This document shows positions 18,871 through 26,889 of a stretch of DNA of 64,000 bases, one piece after another (the first letter of the stretch is position 1; every line of letters begins with the position of its first letter). The position numbers and the translations under genes were made by a program. The DNA is from Alphaproteobacteria bacterium (lineage in GTDB: Bacteria; Pseudomonadota; Alphaproteobacteria; UBA6615). The notes under the pieces are model-generated. The model did no database searches. It worked only from the letters and a program-made list of their open reading frames with translations, and was not told the origin of the DNA. The stretch lies in contig JAJFIX010000023.1 in assembly GCA_021774575.1 (NCBI GenBank), positions 68,166 through 132,165 on the forward strand, given 5' to 3'.

Positions 18871-19674
18871 ATGAATGACGTTTTGAAGTTTGACGGGGCA
18901 GCGGCGCGGGATCTGGAGAGAATGTATTTGACCCCAGATATCGTGGCCCAACGATGTGCCGTGCTTGCCGCAATGACACCAATGTCTGGCGAGACGGTGC
19001 TCGATATTGGCGTTGGTCCTGGTTTGTTGGTTCGCGATATTGCCCTGGCGGTGGGCGAGACCGGAACGGTGGTTGGGTGCGATATAAGCGAACAGATGTG
19101 TGCCATGGCGCGGTCACGCTGCGCTGATCTTGGTTGGGTGGAAATTCAACTTGGCGAGGCGACCGCCCTTGATGCCGCCGATAACAGTTTTGATTGTGTC
19201 GTCGTAACCCAGGTGCTCGAATATGTCGATGACGTCGCCAAAGCCTTGGCTGAAATCGAGCGCGTATTGAAGCCGGGTGGGCGGGCGGTCATTATCGATA
19301 CCGATTTCGATACCTGGGCGATGCATACAGGTTATCCGGAACGCATGGCGCGTATCCGCGCTGCCTGGGATGAGCATTTCGTGCATCGTAGCTTGCCCCG
19401 GACGCTCAGTCCGATGTTGCGGGCGGCGGGGTTTACGGTCACCCGGCGCGAAACTATTCCACTTTATAACCCTGACTATCACGAAAATTGTTTTAGTCAC
19501 GGCATGATCGGACTGATCGCAAAATTCGTTGTTGGACGGCAAGGCATCAGTGAAGAAGAGGCGCAGGCCTGGGCGGCTGAATTTGAGACGTTGGGGCGAG
19601 AGGGGCGGTATTTTTATTCAATCAATCGCTATCTATTTATCGCCCATACGCATTCTAACCGCGAAAGCGAGTAA
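18871..19674 (+). CDS. UbiE/Methyltransf_11-type methyltransferase
   Basis: A 267-residue class I methyltransferase. VLDIGVGPGLLVRDIA is motif I, VVGCDISEQM the acidic motif that binds the SAM ribose, FDCVVVTQVLEYVDD motif II and RVLKPGGRAVIID motif III. AGGAG lies upstream with good spacing. It follows the unknown coiled-coil gene on the same strand after a 78-bp gap. The substrate could be a quinone, sterol-like lipid, arsenic compound or small metabolite; sequence alone does not decide. Confidence 0.85.
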   Translation: MNDVLKFDGAAARDLERMYLTPDIVAQRCAVLAAMTPMSGETVLDIGVGPGLLVRDIALAVGETGTVVGCDISEQMCAMARSRCADLGWVEIQLGEATALDAADNSFDCVVVTQVLEYVDDVAKALAEIERVLKPGGRAVIIDTDFDTWAMHTGYPERMARIRAAWDEHFVHRSLPRTLSPMLRAAGFTVTRRETIPLYNPDYHENCFSHGMIGLIAKFVVGRQGISEEEAQAWAAEFETLGREGRYFYSINRYLFIAHTHSNRESE

Positions 19675-19880
19675 GGCTATATCGCTGTTCGCTGTGCGAA
19701 TAACCGGCGAGATTGTCGGAAATGCAACCATGGCCTTGGGGCTCTCCGGTCGACTTGAGTAAGGCCGAGAAATCGGGTCGCCATCGACGTGCAGCAGGCA
19801 CATTCACTTTATGGTCGCAAAGCGGCTGAATAGATGTGAACCAAATGTTGGGTTGAGCTGATAACGCTGGAAGCGCCTAC

Positions 19881-20987
19881 TTAAGTCGGCGTCGAGGCAA
19901 GTCCATTGGTGATGGCGACGCCTTTTGCATCGAACAGATGGCTCGCATCGTTGGGAATGCCGATATCAATTTTATCGCCGATTTTAGCTTTTGAATCACC
20001 GTCGTCGAGGAGGGTGATGATGTCTTGGCTGGGCAATTTTGCATGGAGATAAGTAAAGCCGCCAAGGCGTTCGGCCACCATCACCTCGCCGCTTAAATTG
20101 CAGCTTGCTCCGCCGCCCGCTTTTAAATGCTCTGGCCTGACCCCGACGGTCACCGTATCGCCCGCATGCACCGGGTGGTCGCCGACCGGGATCGAAATCT
20201 CGGTTTCCCCGGGGAGGGCGAGGGTGACTTGCTTGTCGGTCCGCGCCTTGGCCGTGACCTCAAGGACGTTCATCGAAGGGGAGCCAATAAACTGGGCGAC
20301 AAAGAGATTTGCCGGACGCCGGTAAAGATCGAGGGGTGAGCCGACCTGTTCGACGTAGCCGTCGCGCAACACCACGATCTTGTCGGCCATTGTCATCGCT
20401 TCGACTTGGTCATGGGTCACATAGACGATGGTGGCTTCAAGCTCGCGCTGCAATTTGGTCAGCTCCATGCGCATTTGAACCCGTAACTTAGCGTCCAGGT
20501 TCGAAAGTGGCTCATCGAATAGAAAAACACGAGGGTCGCGCACAATCGCCCGGCCGATTGCCACCCGCTGGCGCTGGCCGCCGGACAGAGCCTTTGGTTT
20601 GCGTTCAAGAAGGTCTTCGATCTGCAGGATGCGCGCCGCTCGTTGGACTGCTGCATCCATCGTCGCCTTGTCGGTTTTTGCCAGACGCAGGCTGAATGCC
20701 ATATTATCATAGACCGTCATGTGGGGGTAAAGCGCGTAGGATTGGAAAACCATGGCAATGCCGCGCTTGGCTGGCGGCAGATAACCGACATCCTGATCGT
20801 CGATATATATCTCACCGCTGGTCAGATCCTCGAGGCCGGCAATGAGCCGCAACAGAGTTGACTTGCCACAACCGGACGGGCCGACAAAAACCGTGAACTC
20901 CTTATCGGAAATCGACAGGTCGACACCGTGAAGAACTTCGGTCTCACCAAACTTCTTAACGACATTCTCTAACCGAAGCTCAGCCAT
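19881..20987 (-). CDS. ABC transporter ATPase, MalK/UgpC family
   Basis: A 368-residue ATPase of the carbohydrate-importer type. Walker A is GPSGCGKST (residues 36-44), the signature is LSGGQRQRVAIGRA, Walker B is VFLFDEPLSNLDAKLR, and a C-terminal TOBE/regulatory domain follows (GVRPEHLK). I chose ATG 20987 because AGAGG lies 9-13 bases upstream and MAELRLENVVKKFG is the canonical N terminus; an earlier start would add 20 atypical residues. No permease or binding-protein gene is adjacent, so it may energise one or more distant sugar or glycerol-phosphate transporters, as some MsmK-type ATPases do. Confidence 0.93.
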   Translation of the reverse strand: MAELRLENVVKKFGETEVLHGVDLSISDKEFTVFVGPSGCGKSTLLRLIAGLEDLTSGEIYIDDQDVGYLPPAKRGIAMVFQSYALYPHMTVYDNMAFSLRLAKTDKATMDAAVQRAARILQIEDLLERKPKALSGGQRQRVAIGRAIVRDPRVFLFDEPLSNLDAKLRVQMRMELTKLQRELEATIVYVTHDQVEAMTMADKIVVLRDGYVEQVGSPLDLYRRPANLFVAQFIGSPSMNVLEVTAKARTDKQVTLALPGETEISIPVGDHPVHAGDTVTVGVRPEHLKAGGGASCNLSGEVMVAERLGGFTYLHAKLPSQDIITLLDDGDSKAKIGDKIDIGIPNDASHLFDAKGVAITNGLASTPT

Positions 20988-21099
20988 TTTTCGTGCCTCT
21001 CGTTTCCGCATCTCGCCAATTTGTATACTGGCATCAACCGTACTCAATAAAAACGAGTATGAAAACTATTTTCGGGGCTACCGACAGTTGGCTTGGAGG

Positions 21100-21864
21100 T
21101 TAGGCAGCGCCTGGGGGTGGTGATTCCGAAACTTCCGTCGGCTGGTTTTTGAAACGCCCATGTTCCTTATAATAGGCATCGGTTTTCATATGCTTGCCGA
21201 CGACATAGGGTGCGCCCTTTAAAAAATCATAGAGGGCAATGAAGCCACCGGTCCACATTGTGCGGAACATGTTGTATTTTTTGCGCGATGCGCGCAGCTC
21301 CAACATATTCGCATTTTCCGTGGTATGAAGGTTTTCCCGATCCAACAGAGCTTTTCGGACCATATCCGGTGTCGCCCAGTTGCAACGATAATGCACCGTG
21401 CCGTCAGGCCTGATGATGTAGAGAACATTTGGCATGGCGCCATAGGCCCGGTGGAAATCCCCGTCCAGCGTATCGACAAGGACCCGCCGGTGCTCGCCAT
21501 AACGCGGCGCGACAAGTTTGGCGGCGGCGATTTTATCATCCATATTTTGATGTTGATCTAGGCGCTCACCCGGATGCGCCTCGCGAACATAAACCAGCAG
21601 AAAATCGACATCTGAAAATTCGGCGGCGATATCCTTCATATCCGGGATGTTTTTTGTGTACATCGAACAGGTTGAGGACCCGGTCTCAATAACCGTCCAT
21701 TTCCCGGCGAAATCAGAAAGCTTAACCGGCGCTCCTGTCGATAAATCGGTCAGGGTGAAATCTTTGAATTGATCGCCGGCGGCGGGGCCGATGAACATAT
21801 CGAAATTATATTCGCTCGGCCTAAATCTCTTGTTATTATAGATGGGCATTTTCTGTTCGGACAT
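21100..21864 (-). CDS. Deiodinase-like thioredoxin-fold protein (Cys form)
   Basis: A 254-residue redoxin-like protein. DFTLTDLSTGAPVKLSDF is the usual redoxin start, TGSSTCSMYTKNI holds the single active-site-type cysteine (C66), and FLLVYVREAHPG (residues 88-99) matches the EAH motif of iodothyronine deiodinases. In animal enzymes the position of C66 is selenocysteine; here the codon is TGT, so cysteine is certain. The C-terminal 80 residues are basic and specific to this protein. Bacterial members have no settled function; peroxide or thiol redox chemistry is plausible. It diverges from the O-methyltransferase gene at 21987. Confidence 0.78.
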   Translation of the reverse strand: MSEQKMPIYNNKRFRPSEYNFDMFIGPAAGDQFKDFTLTDLSTGAPVKLSDFAGKWTVIETGSSTCSMYTKNIPDMKDIAAEFSDVDFLLVYVREAHPGERLDQHQNMDDKIAAAKLVAPRYGEHRRVLVDTLDGDFHRAYGAMPNVLYIIRPDGTVHYRCNWATPDMVRKALLDRENLHTTENANMLELRASRKKYNMFRTMWTGGFIALYDFLKGAPYVVGKHMKTDAYYKEHGRFKNQPTEVSESPPPGAA

Positions 21865-21986
21865 TTGAGGGTCTCCCTACCTCGAAGAAAATCGTAATAG
21901 GGCCCGAAGATAGCCATAATCGGCGGGCCTGGGAACCGTGAAGCGCTCTAGTTATTCAATAATCTAACTTATTTATGGAGTCTAAT

Positions 21987-22631
21987 ATGCCCGGGCAGGA
22001 TCTCGCGACTTATATTGATGATGTCTCGGGTGGTGAGCCTGAAATTATTGGCCAATTAAGGGCGCGCACCAGCGATCTCGCCGGGAGCGGAATGATCTTG
22101 GGCCCGGCGTCGGGGCGAGCGCTCCGCTTGTTAGGGCAGGTTATTGGCGCCAAAAAATACCTGGAAGTCGGAACGTTTACCGGGTTTTCCAGTCTGACTA
22201 TGGCACTTGCCTTGCCCGACGATGCCGAGATTGTGTGCTGCGATGTATCTAAAGACTATACGGATATTGCCCGGACCTTTTGGGAAAAAGCCGGCGTTAG
22301 CGATAGGGTCGACCTACGCCTCGGCCCGGCTGTCGAATCCTTGCAGGACATGATCGATGATGGGCAGTCGGGTCGCTTCGATATCGCCTTCATTGACGCC
22401 GATAAGCCACGCTATGGCACATATTTTGACCTTTGTATTGAGTTGGTGCGCCGCGGTGGGCTGATTATTTGCGATAATGTGCTTTGGAGCGGCAGCGTGA
22501 TCGACCCTGATGCAGCGGGCCAGTCCGTGCTTGCCATCCGAGCCTTCAATGAAAAATTGCGCGACGATGCACGGGTCGATGCCGTTTTGCTGGAAATCGG
22601 TGACGGATTATTTGCCTGCCGAAAATTGTAG
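21987..22631 (+). CDS. O-methyltransferase, caffeoyl-CoA/catechol type
   Basis: A 214-residue SAM- and metal-dependent O-methyltransferase (Methyltransf_3). YLEVGTFTGFSSLTMALALP is motif I, IVCCDVSKDY the SAM-binding acid, FDIAFIDADKPRY the metal-site aspartate region and GGLIICDNVLWSG the second metal motif. I place the start at ATG 21987, six bases after GGAG; the ATG at 21975 forms part of that ribosome site. The usual acceptor is a catechol or hydroxylated aromatic. A stem-loop follows the gene. Confidence 0.9.
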   Translation: MPGQDLATYIDDVSGGEPEIIGQLRARTSDLAGSGMILGPASGRALRLLGQVIGAKKYLEVGTFTGFSSLTMALALPDDAEIVCCDVSKDYTDIARTFWEKAGVSDRVDLRLGPAVESLQDMIDDGQSGRFDIAFIDADKPRYGTYFDLCIELVRRGGLIICDNVLWSGSVIDPDAAGQSVLAIRAFNEKLRDDARVDAVLLEIGDGLFACRKL

Positions 22632-22638
22632 CTGCGCA

Positions 22639-22669
22639 TAGGACGCTATTTTAACGCATCCGCGTCCTA
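22639..22669 (+). terminator. Stem-loop after the O-methyltransferase gene
   Basis: TAGGACGC (22639-22646) pairs perfectly with GCGTCCTA (22662-22669) around a 15-nt loop, eight bases past the stop codon. A run of six T (22679-22684) follows nine bases later. This is plausible as an intrinsic terminator of imperfect geometry. Confidence 0.5.
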
Positions 22670-22803
22670 AAATGCTCCTTTTTTCAATTTTAAGTAATGC
22701 CTTTGAGGGCCCTGAGCTTGTGCAATAGCCATATGCTGCACCAGCTAAGGGGGCATTTTTACCGAGCTTAATCGCCGGTCTAAGCGGATTCATGAACGCC
22801 GGG

Positions 22804-22835
22804 ATAGTAGTAAAGTATTAATACTTTAGAACTAT
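22804..22835. promoter_or_regulatory. Long palindrome upstream of the TadE gene
   Basis: The core TAAAGTATTAATACTTTA (22811-22828) is a perfect 18-bp palindrome. It is flanked by a further matching pair of 5-bp arms, ATAGT and ACTAT, each set off by two unmatched bases, giving 32 bp in all. It lies 62 bp upstream of the TadE start, where an operator or promoter-proximal element would be expected. No known consensus is recognised. Confidence 0.5.
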
Positions 22836-22897
22836 TGTTCATGGCCAGTATGCCAGCGTATTTCGATATTCATATTGAATTTTAAGGTAATCCTCAG

Positions 22898-23602
22898 ATG
22901 GCAAAAAGAAAACTGGAAGTCAGGCCGAGGAGAAGGGTGGGTGGACCTTCTTCGTCAAATCGCTGGATCAGCGGCGCATCAGCGTTGGAATTTGCGCTGG
23001 TGGCACCAATATTTTTCCTGCTGGTCTCAGGCATGGTGTCCTTGGGCTTCATGTTTTTTACCAAGAACAGTATGGGCAATATTGCGTGGGATACAGCCCG
23101 CCGGTTCGCTGTCGGTGAATTCAATGAAAGCGAGGCCGAGCGCTATGCCGAGGACGTTCTCCAAAGCCGCGGGATTGAGTTCAATGTTAATTTGATCCCC
23201 CCCGACCCCAATGATCCCAACGATCATGATGTGGTTGTCGAAATTACCGCGCCGCGGTCACAGGTTGCCCTGATGGATGTCGCCGGTCTATGGCGGTCAG
23301 GCAATATAGACGCGCGCGCAATTATGTACATTCCAGGTCAGATCGCCCAAGGGGCGCAGGGCGGGCAAGGGACCGGCACCACTTCATGCCAGGGTTCAGG
23401 TCAAGGTTCCGGCAATGGAACAAGCCAAGGCAGCGGTCAGGGCAGTGGTCAAGGTTCCGGCAATGGAACAAGCCAGGGCAGCGGTCAGGGCAGCGGTCAA
23501 GGTTCCGGTCAGGGAACAAGCCAGGGCAGTGGTCAAGGTTCCGGTCAGGGAACGAGCCAAGGGTCGGGTCAGGGTTCGGGTCAAGCCGCCTGTCAGAGTT
23601 GA
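22898..23602 (+). CDS. TadE-like pilus protein with Gly/Ser/Gln repeat tail
   Basis: A 234-residue membrane-anchored protein. Residues about 27-55 carry the TadE pseudopilin-like segment, ALEFALVAPIFFLLVSGMV, with the conserved glutamate before the hydrophobic helix. A short extracytoplasmic domain follows to about residue 147. Residues about 161-234 are a low-complexity repeat of GSGQ and GTSQ units bracketed by C164 and a C231 near the end. The ATG is preceded by a weak site (TAAGGTAATCC). It is followed after 73 bp by the TadG-like gene. TadE and TadG proteins act in Flp pilus assembly; no other tad gene is present here. Confidence 0.82.
   Translation: MAKRKLEVRPRRRVGGPSSSNRWISGASALEFALVAPIFFLLVSGMVSLGFMFFTKNSMGNIAWDTARRFAVGEFNESEAERYAEDVLQSRGIEFNVNLIPPDPNDPNDHDVVVEITAPRSQVALMDVAGLWRSGNIDARAIMYIPGQIAQGAQGGQGTGTTSCQGSGQGSGNGTSQGSGQGSGQGSGNGTSQGSGQGSGQGSGQGTSQGSGQGSGQGTSQGSGQGSGQAACQS
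23393..23595 (+). repeat. Coding minisatellite, 36/48-bp units
   Basis: The 3' end of the TadE-like gene consists of related units starting at 23393 (36 bp), 23429 (48 bp), 23477 (48 bp), 23525 (36 bp) and 23561 (partial). Each unit encodes GSGQ blocks ending in GTSQ. Near-identical DNA between units implies recent expansion, and copy number may vary among strains. There are no spacers, so it is not a CRISPR array. Confidence 0.9.
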
Positions 23603-23675
23603 TCAGCTATTGGGACTCGTTTGGCCAAATTATTGGCGTTGTGACCGGCGGTAGTAAAGACGTTTGGAGGTAAAC

Positions 23676-24806
23676 ATGTCTGGCGATATGGGATTATTGC
23701 GGCGGCAGGTCGCCCGGTTTGTCAAATCGCTAAAGAGCGATGAGCGGGGTGGGTTTGCAATTCAGGCCGCTGCGGGCTTGGCAGCCTTTTTGGGTATGGG
23801 CGCTTTGGCGGTAGATATGAGCGTGCTGTACGATGCACGGGGTCGGTTGCAGAATGCGGCCGATATTGCGGCTGAGGTCGCGGCTTTTAATTTGCCCAAT
23901 ACCAGTGAGGCGCGCACTGCGGCGCTGGAATATGCCGAGAAGAATCTGCCCAGTAGTGATTTTGGCCTAGTCCTGACGGGAAATGATATCGAGTTTGGTG
24001 TTTGGAACCAAACGAGGCGAACCTTTGCTGCTGGTGCGCCGACGCCAAATGCTGTGCGTTTAACGACTAGGCGATCGTCGGAGAATGGCAATAGTGCGGC
24101 GACATATCTGGCAAATATTTTCGGCATTGGCGATGCAAACGTCTCCGCAGTTTCGATGGCTGCGCTCCTGCCGGTGGGGCGGATAGGGGCATTACCGATT
24201 GGCCTACGTACGCCTAATTTTGGCCCGGTCGATCCCAGGTGGCCTCATAAGCCGGGGCCATCGGATCCGGGTAACGGCAACTATTTCGAGATCGGCGAGG
24301 CCGTTACATTGTTTTATCTCGGTAAGGGCCGAGGTGCGCCGGTACATCTCGTACTCGATATTGTGGCGGCCGGATGCGACTGCAATTACCGTAAGGTTCT
24401 TGAGGGCCTAGACCCGCCCACGCCGTTGGAAATGGGCGATCTATACAATGTCATCGGTGAGGGTTCGGGACATGATGGCGATGGGGTGGTGCTTGCCCGC
24501 CGGCTTGACCTAGATACCGATGATCCGGGGCGCACAGTTATCGTTCCGGTGGTGGCATTAACAGCCAATAGCCGAAATAGCCGTGGAGAATTGGATGGTG
24601 AAGTCGAAGTCGTCGATTTTCTCGCGGTGCATCTTGATGGGATCATTGAAGAAGATATTCCAGATCCCGAACATCCGGGAAATACCATCGGCATTAGGCG
24701 GCTAACCGGCACGATTGTGAGTATATTCACCACTTCCGGCGCACCGGCGGAGCTCAGTCAATTCCTCTTTGAGCCAAGTGTTAGCCTGGTACGCCTTGTT
24801 AATTAG
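23676..24806 (+). CDS. TadG-like protein (TadE/TadG family)
   Basis: A 376-residue protein with an N-terminal cytoplasmic basic segment and a membrane helix near residues 30-50 (GGFAIQAAAGLAAFLGMGAL). AVDMSVLYDARGRLQNAADIAA follows in the family pattern: a Flp-pilus-associated TadG-like domain in which the DARGRLQNAADIA stretch is characteristic. The rest is an extracytoplasmic beta-rich region without recognisable catalytic motifs. I chose ATG 23676, five bases after GGAGG; a TTG at 23664 would place that ribosome site inside the gene. It probably works with the preceding TadE-like protein at the cell surface. Its stop overlaps that of the convergent kinase gene by four bases. Confidence 0.82.
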   Translation: MSGDMGLLRRQVARFVKSLKSDERGGFAIQAAAGLAAFLGMGALAVDMSVLYDARGRLQNAADIAAEVAAFNLPNTSEARTAALEYAEKNLPSSDFGLVLTGNDIEFGVWNQTRRTFAAGAPTPNAVRLTTRRSSENGNSAATYLANIFGIGDANVSAVSMAALLPVGRIGALPIGLRTPNFGPVDPRWPHKPGPSDPGNGNYFEIGEAVTLFYLGKGRGAPVHLVLDIVAAGCDCNYRKVLEGLDPPTPLEMGDLYNVIGEGSGHDGDGVVLARRLDLDTDDPGRTVIVPVVALTANSRNSRGELDGEVEVVDFLAVHLDGIIEEDIPDPEHPGNTIGIRRLTGTIVSIFTTSGAPAELSQFLFEPSVSLVRLVN

Positions 24807-25669
24807 GCGGCAGCGTCTCGGATCCGGCGAAGGCGGGAGAGAGCTTGGGCCGCGTCATTCGGGCGATCATGAATATTACTGGAAATACAGGCATTTATAA
24901 AATCGACTAATTTGTGCGGTAGATTGTAGGTCGCCGCGTCTAGCTGCGCTCTTGTCCTATCAGGCAGCCACCCGGTCAGCATGCGGTGAGCGATCAACCC
25001 GGCCGAATAGATATCGGCCCGGGCGTCGACATCGCGGGCGCTTTTGAGTTGTTCGGGGCTCATATAGTCGGCGGTGCCGATCCAGACACCGCTGCGTTCG
25101 CCGTCCTTGACACCGGACATTTTTACCATCCCAAAATCACATAATTTAACCGATCCGCCACTTTTTTCCGTCAGTAGAATATTGCCGGGTTTGAGGTCGC
25201 GATAGATGATTTTTCGTCGGTGCAAAACCGAAAGTGCCGCAAGGATTTGCCCTAAAATTTCCATCGCCCGGCTGGTGTCGAGGGCGCGGGGGCGCCATTT
25301 ATAGTCAATTTCTTTCGCGTCTTCTTCGTTTGCTGCGTCCTTACCCATTTCGTAAATCAGGTTGGCGGTAATAAAAGGCATGACGAAAAAGGGCTGAGTA
25401 TCGGCCAGCCAACCGAAGTCGCGTACAGTGACAATATTGGGATGGTCTAGACGGGCCAGGAGCCGCGCCTCTTCAATAAATGCGTTGCGCCAATAATCTT
25501 CATCATATTCCGCTTTAGAGCCGATATTATCTTCTTTCAGGTGAAAGACTTTGATCGCTAAATCGATTTTCAAGTCGGGATCTCGGGCGATATATATGTC
25601 GGAAAAACCGGTGGTCATCAGCTTTTTTGTGATTAAGTATTTGCCAATTTTTTCCAGCTTGCCGGTCAT
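24803..25669 (-). CDS. Serine/threonine protein kinase (Hanks type)
   Basis: A 288-residue soluble eukaryotic-like kinase without a membrane anchor. Landmarks are the VAIK-type lysine K40 (LAIKVF), the catalytic loop YRDLKPGNILL with D158 and K160, DFG at 178-180 and the activation-end motif GTADYMSPEQ. The glycine loop is relaxed (TTGFSDIY) and the usual HRD is YRD, both tolerated in active kinases. It ends convergently with the TadG-like gene and lies 30 bp downstream of the TPR gene in the same direction, so kinase and TPR protein probably share a transcript. Confidence 0.9.
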   Translation of the reverse strand: MTGKLEKIGKYLITKKLMTTGFSDIYIARDPDLKIDLAIKVFHLKEDNIGSKAEYDEDYWRNAFIEEARLLARLDHPNIVTVRDFGWLADTQPFFVMPFITANLIYEMGKDAANEEDAKEIDYKWRPRALDTSRAMEILGQILAALSVLHRRKIIYRDLKPGNILLTEKSGGSVKLCDFGMVKMSGVKDGERSGVWIGTADYMSPEQLKSARDVDARADIYSAGLIAHRMLTGWLPDRTRAQLDAATYNLPHKLVDFINACISSNIHDRPNDAAQALSRLRRIRDAAA

Positions 25670-25699
25670 AGTTTCTCCTAATAGATTATTGGGAACCGT

Positions 25700-26845
25700 T
25701 CATTTCGATAATAGGGTCGATAATCGGGTCGATAATCGGGTCAAATACAAATCGATAATTACCGGGTCGGCATAGGCGCTTCCGCCAAGGTTTGCGGCGT
25801 TTCTAAAATCGGCCTCGCCAGACTCCGGATCATAGTAGGCCGAAATAGCTAATGTAAAATATACTTCGGCGAGCCGGTGCCGACGTATCCCCGGGTCGAC
25901 GGAAAATGCCTGAGCCAGTGTTGTTTGGCGGTTTGATCGACCAAGTAAGAAGTCTGCCAATGGCTGCGGCCACCCGGCCGATGGGGTATTCGCCGCCGCC
26001 CTTGCTAACTCTGATAGGGACAATTGTTGCCGGTCACTTTCCTGCCCATTCTTCTGCTGGGCCCCAGTGTTCTGCAGGGAAATATAGTACCAGAGTGCGG
26101 CATATAATTGCCCTGCGGGACCTGCGGTGAGGGTGGCAAAGTCCATCGCCGCCGCCGTGGATTGCCCGAGATTATACATGGCGAATGCGCGGCCCCAAAT
26201 GGCATTCGTATCTCGCTGGTTAAAGGTCAAAGCTCGGTTGTAATCGACGATAGCCAATTTGAATTGATGTTGGCGGTAACGGGCTGCGGCGCGCCCACTA
26301 TAGGCGAGGGCGGCTTCGGAATTGATGGAAATTGCTCCAGAGTAATCGCGTTCGGCAAGTTCGAAAGCGTCGAGTTTTTGTAATGCGTTGCCCCGGTTGA
26401 TATAGGCAAGGTCATAATCAGGGCGAAGGGATATGGCGCGGCTGTAATCGGTTACGGCGCGGGCATAGTGACCGAGCCAGTAATAGGTGATACCCCGATC
26501 CATATATGCGGGGGCAAGGCGCGGCTCGATCTCAATGGCGTTGCTATAATCTGCCAAAGCCTCGCCGAAACGGTTCAGCCTTTGCAAGGTGCCGCCACGA
26601 TAAAAATAGGCTTCCGCCAGGTGGCGCCCGGATAACGCACCGCTCTCAATGACCAAAGTCAGCCGGTTCTTCGCAATTGAAAATTGACCTCGGGAGATGG
26701 CGGTTTTTGCCGGGCCCAATGGGTCAGGGTTGTTGTTTTGCGCAACGGCCAGCGTAATCCAGGCCACACAGAATGCTAAGGTCGCAATACTACCGGCGAG
26801 GCGCAGTCGGTGTGGGCGGGCTGCCTCAATTTTGCGGCTGTTCAC
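25700..26845 (-). CDS. Exported tetratricopeptide-repeat protein
   Basis: A 381-residue protein with an N-terminal signal or anchor segment (residues about 16-36, ending AVAQ) and at least five consecutive TPR units (ALADYSNAIEIEPRLAPAYM and similar), typical of a protein-protein scaffold in the periplasm. The last eleven codons fall in a 12-bp tandem repeat that encodes a leucine/threonine/serine/arginine pattern (RLSTRLSTLLSK). Upstream is the haloacid dehalogenase gene, downstream the kinase. A role in sensing or presenting partners to the kinase system is inference. Confidence 0.85.
   Translation of the reverse strand: MNSRKIEAARPHRLRLAGSIATLAFCVAWITLAVAQNNNPDPLGPAKTAISRGQFSIAKNRLTLVIESGALSGRHLAEAYFYRGGTLQRLNRFGEALADYSNAIEIEPRLAPAYMDRGITYYWLGHYARAVTDYSRAISLRPDYDLAYINRGNALQKLDAFELAERDYSGAISINSEAALAYSGRAAARYRQHQFKLAIVDYNRALTFNQRDTNAIWGRAFAMYNLGQSTAAAMDFATLTAGPAGQLYAALWYYISLQNTGAQQKNGQESDRQQLSLSELARAAANTPSAGWPQPLADFLLGRSNRQTTLAQAFSVDPGIRRHRLAEVYFTLAISAYYDPESGEADFRNAANLGGSAYADPVIIDLYLTRLSTRLSTLLSK
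25705..25740 (+). repeat. Three tandem 12-bp units at the end of the TPR gene
   Basis: Units TCGATAATAGGG, TCGATAATCGGG and TCGATAATCGGG run head to tail across the C-terminal codons of the TPR gene. A fourth partial copy (TCGATAATTACCGGG) follows after a short break at 25752. The period is a multiple of three, so slippage would keep the frame. Confidence 0.85.
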
Positions 26846-26889
26846 CTTGTCCTCTCGTGGCGCTGATCTTCGATGCGGTGGATTGGGTA

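Noticed and set aside
21661-21700. Selenocysteine codon in the deiodinase-like gene
   Set aside because: The codon at the active-site position is TGT, an ordinary cysteine, so no recoding is needed.
23396-23584. Reverse-strand frame across the Gly/Ser/Gln minisatellite
   Set aside because: It is a mirror of the repeat in the TadE gene and ends with it; the sense frame has a membrane helix and a plausible start.
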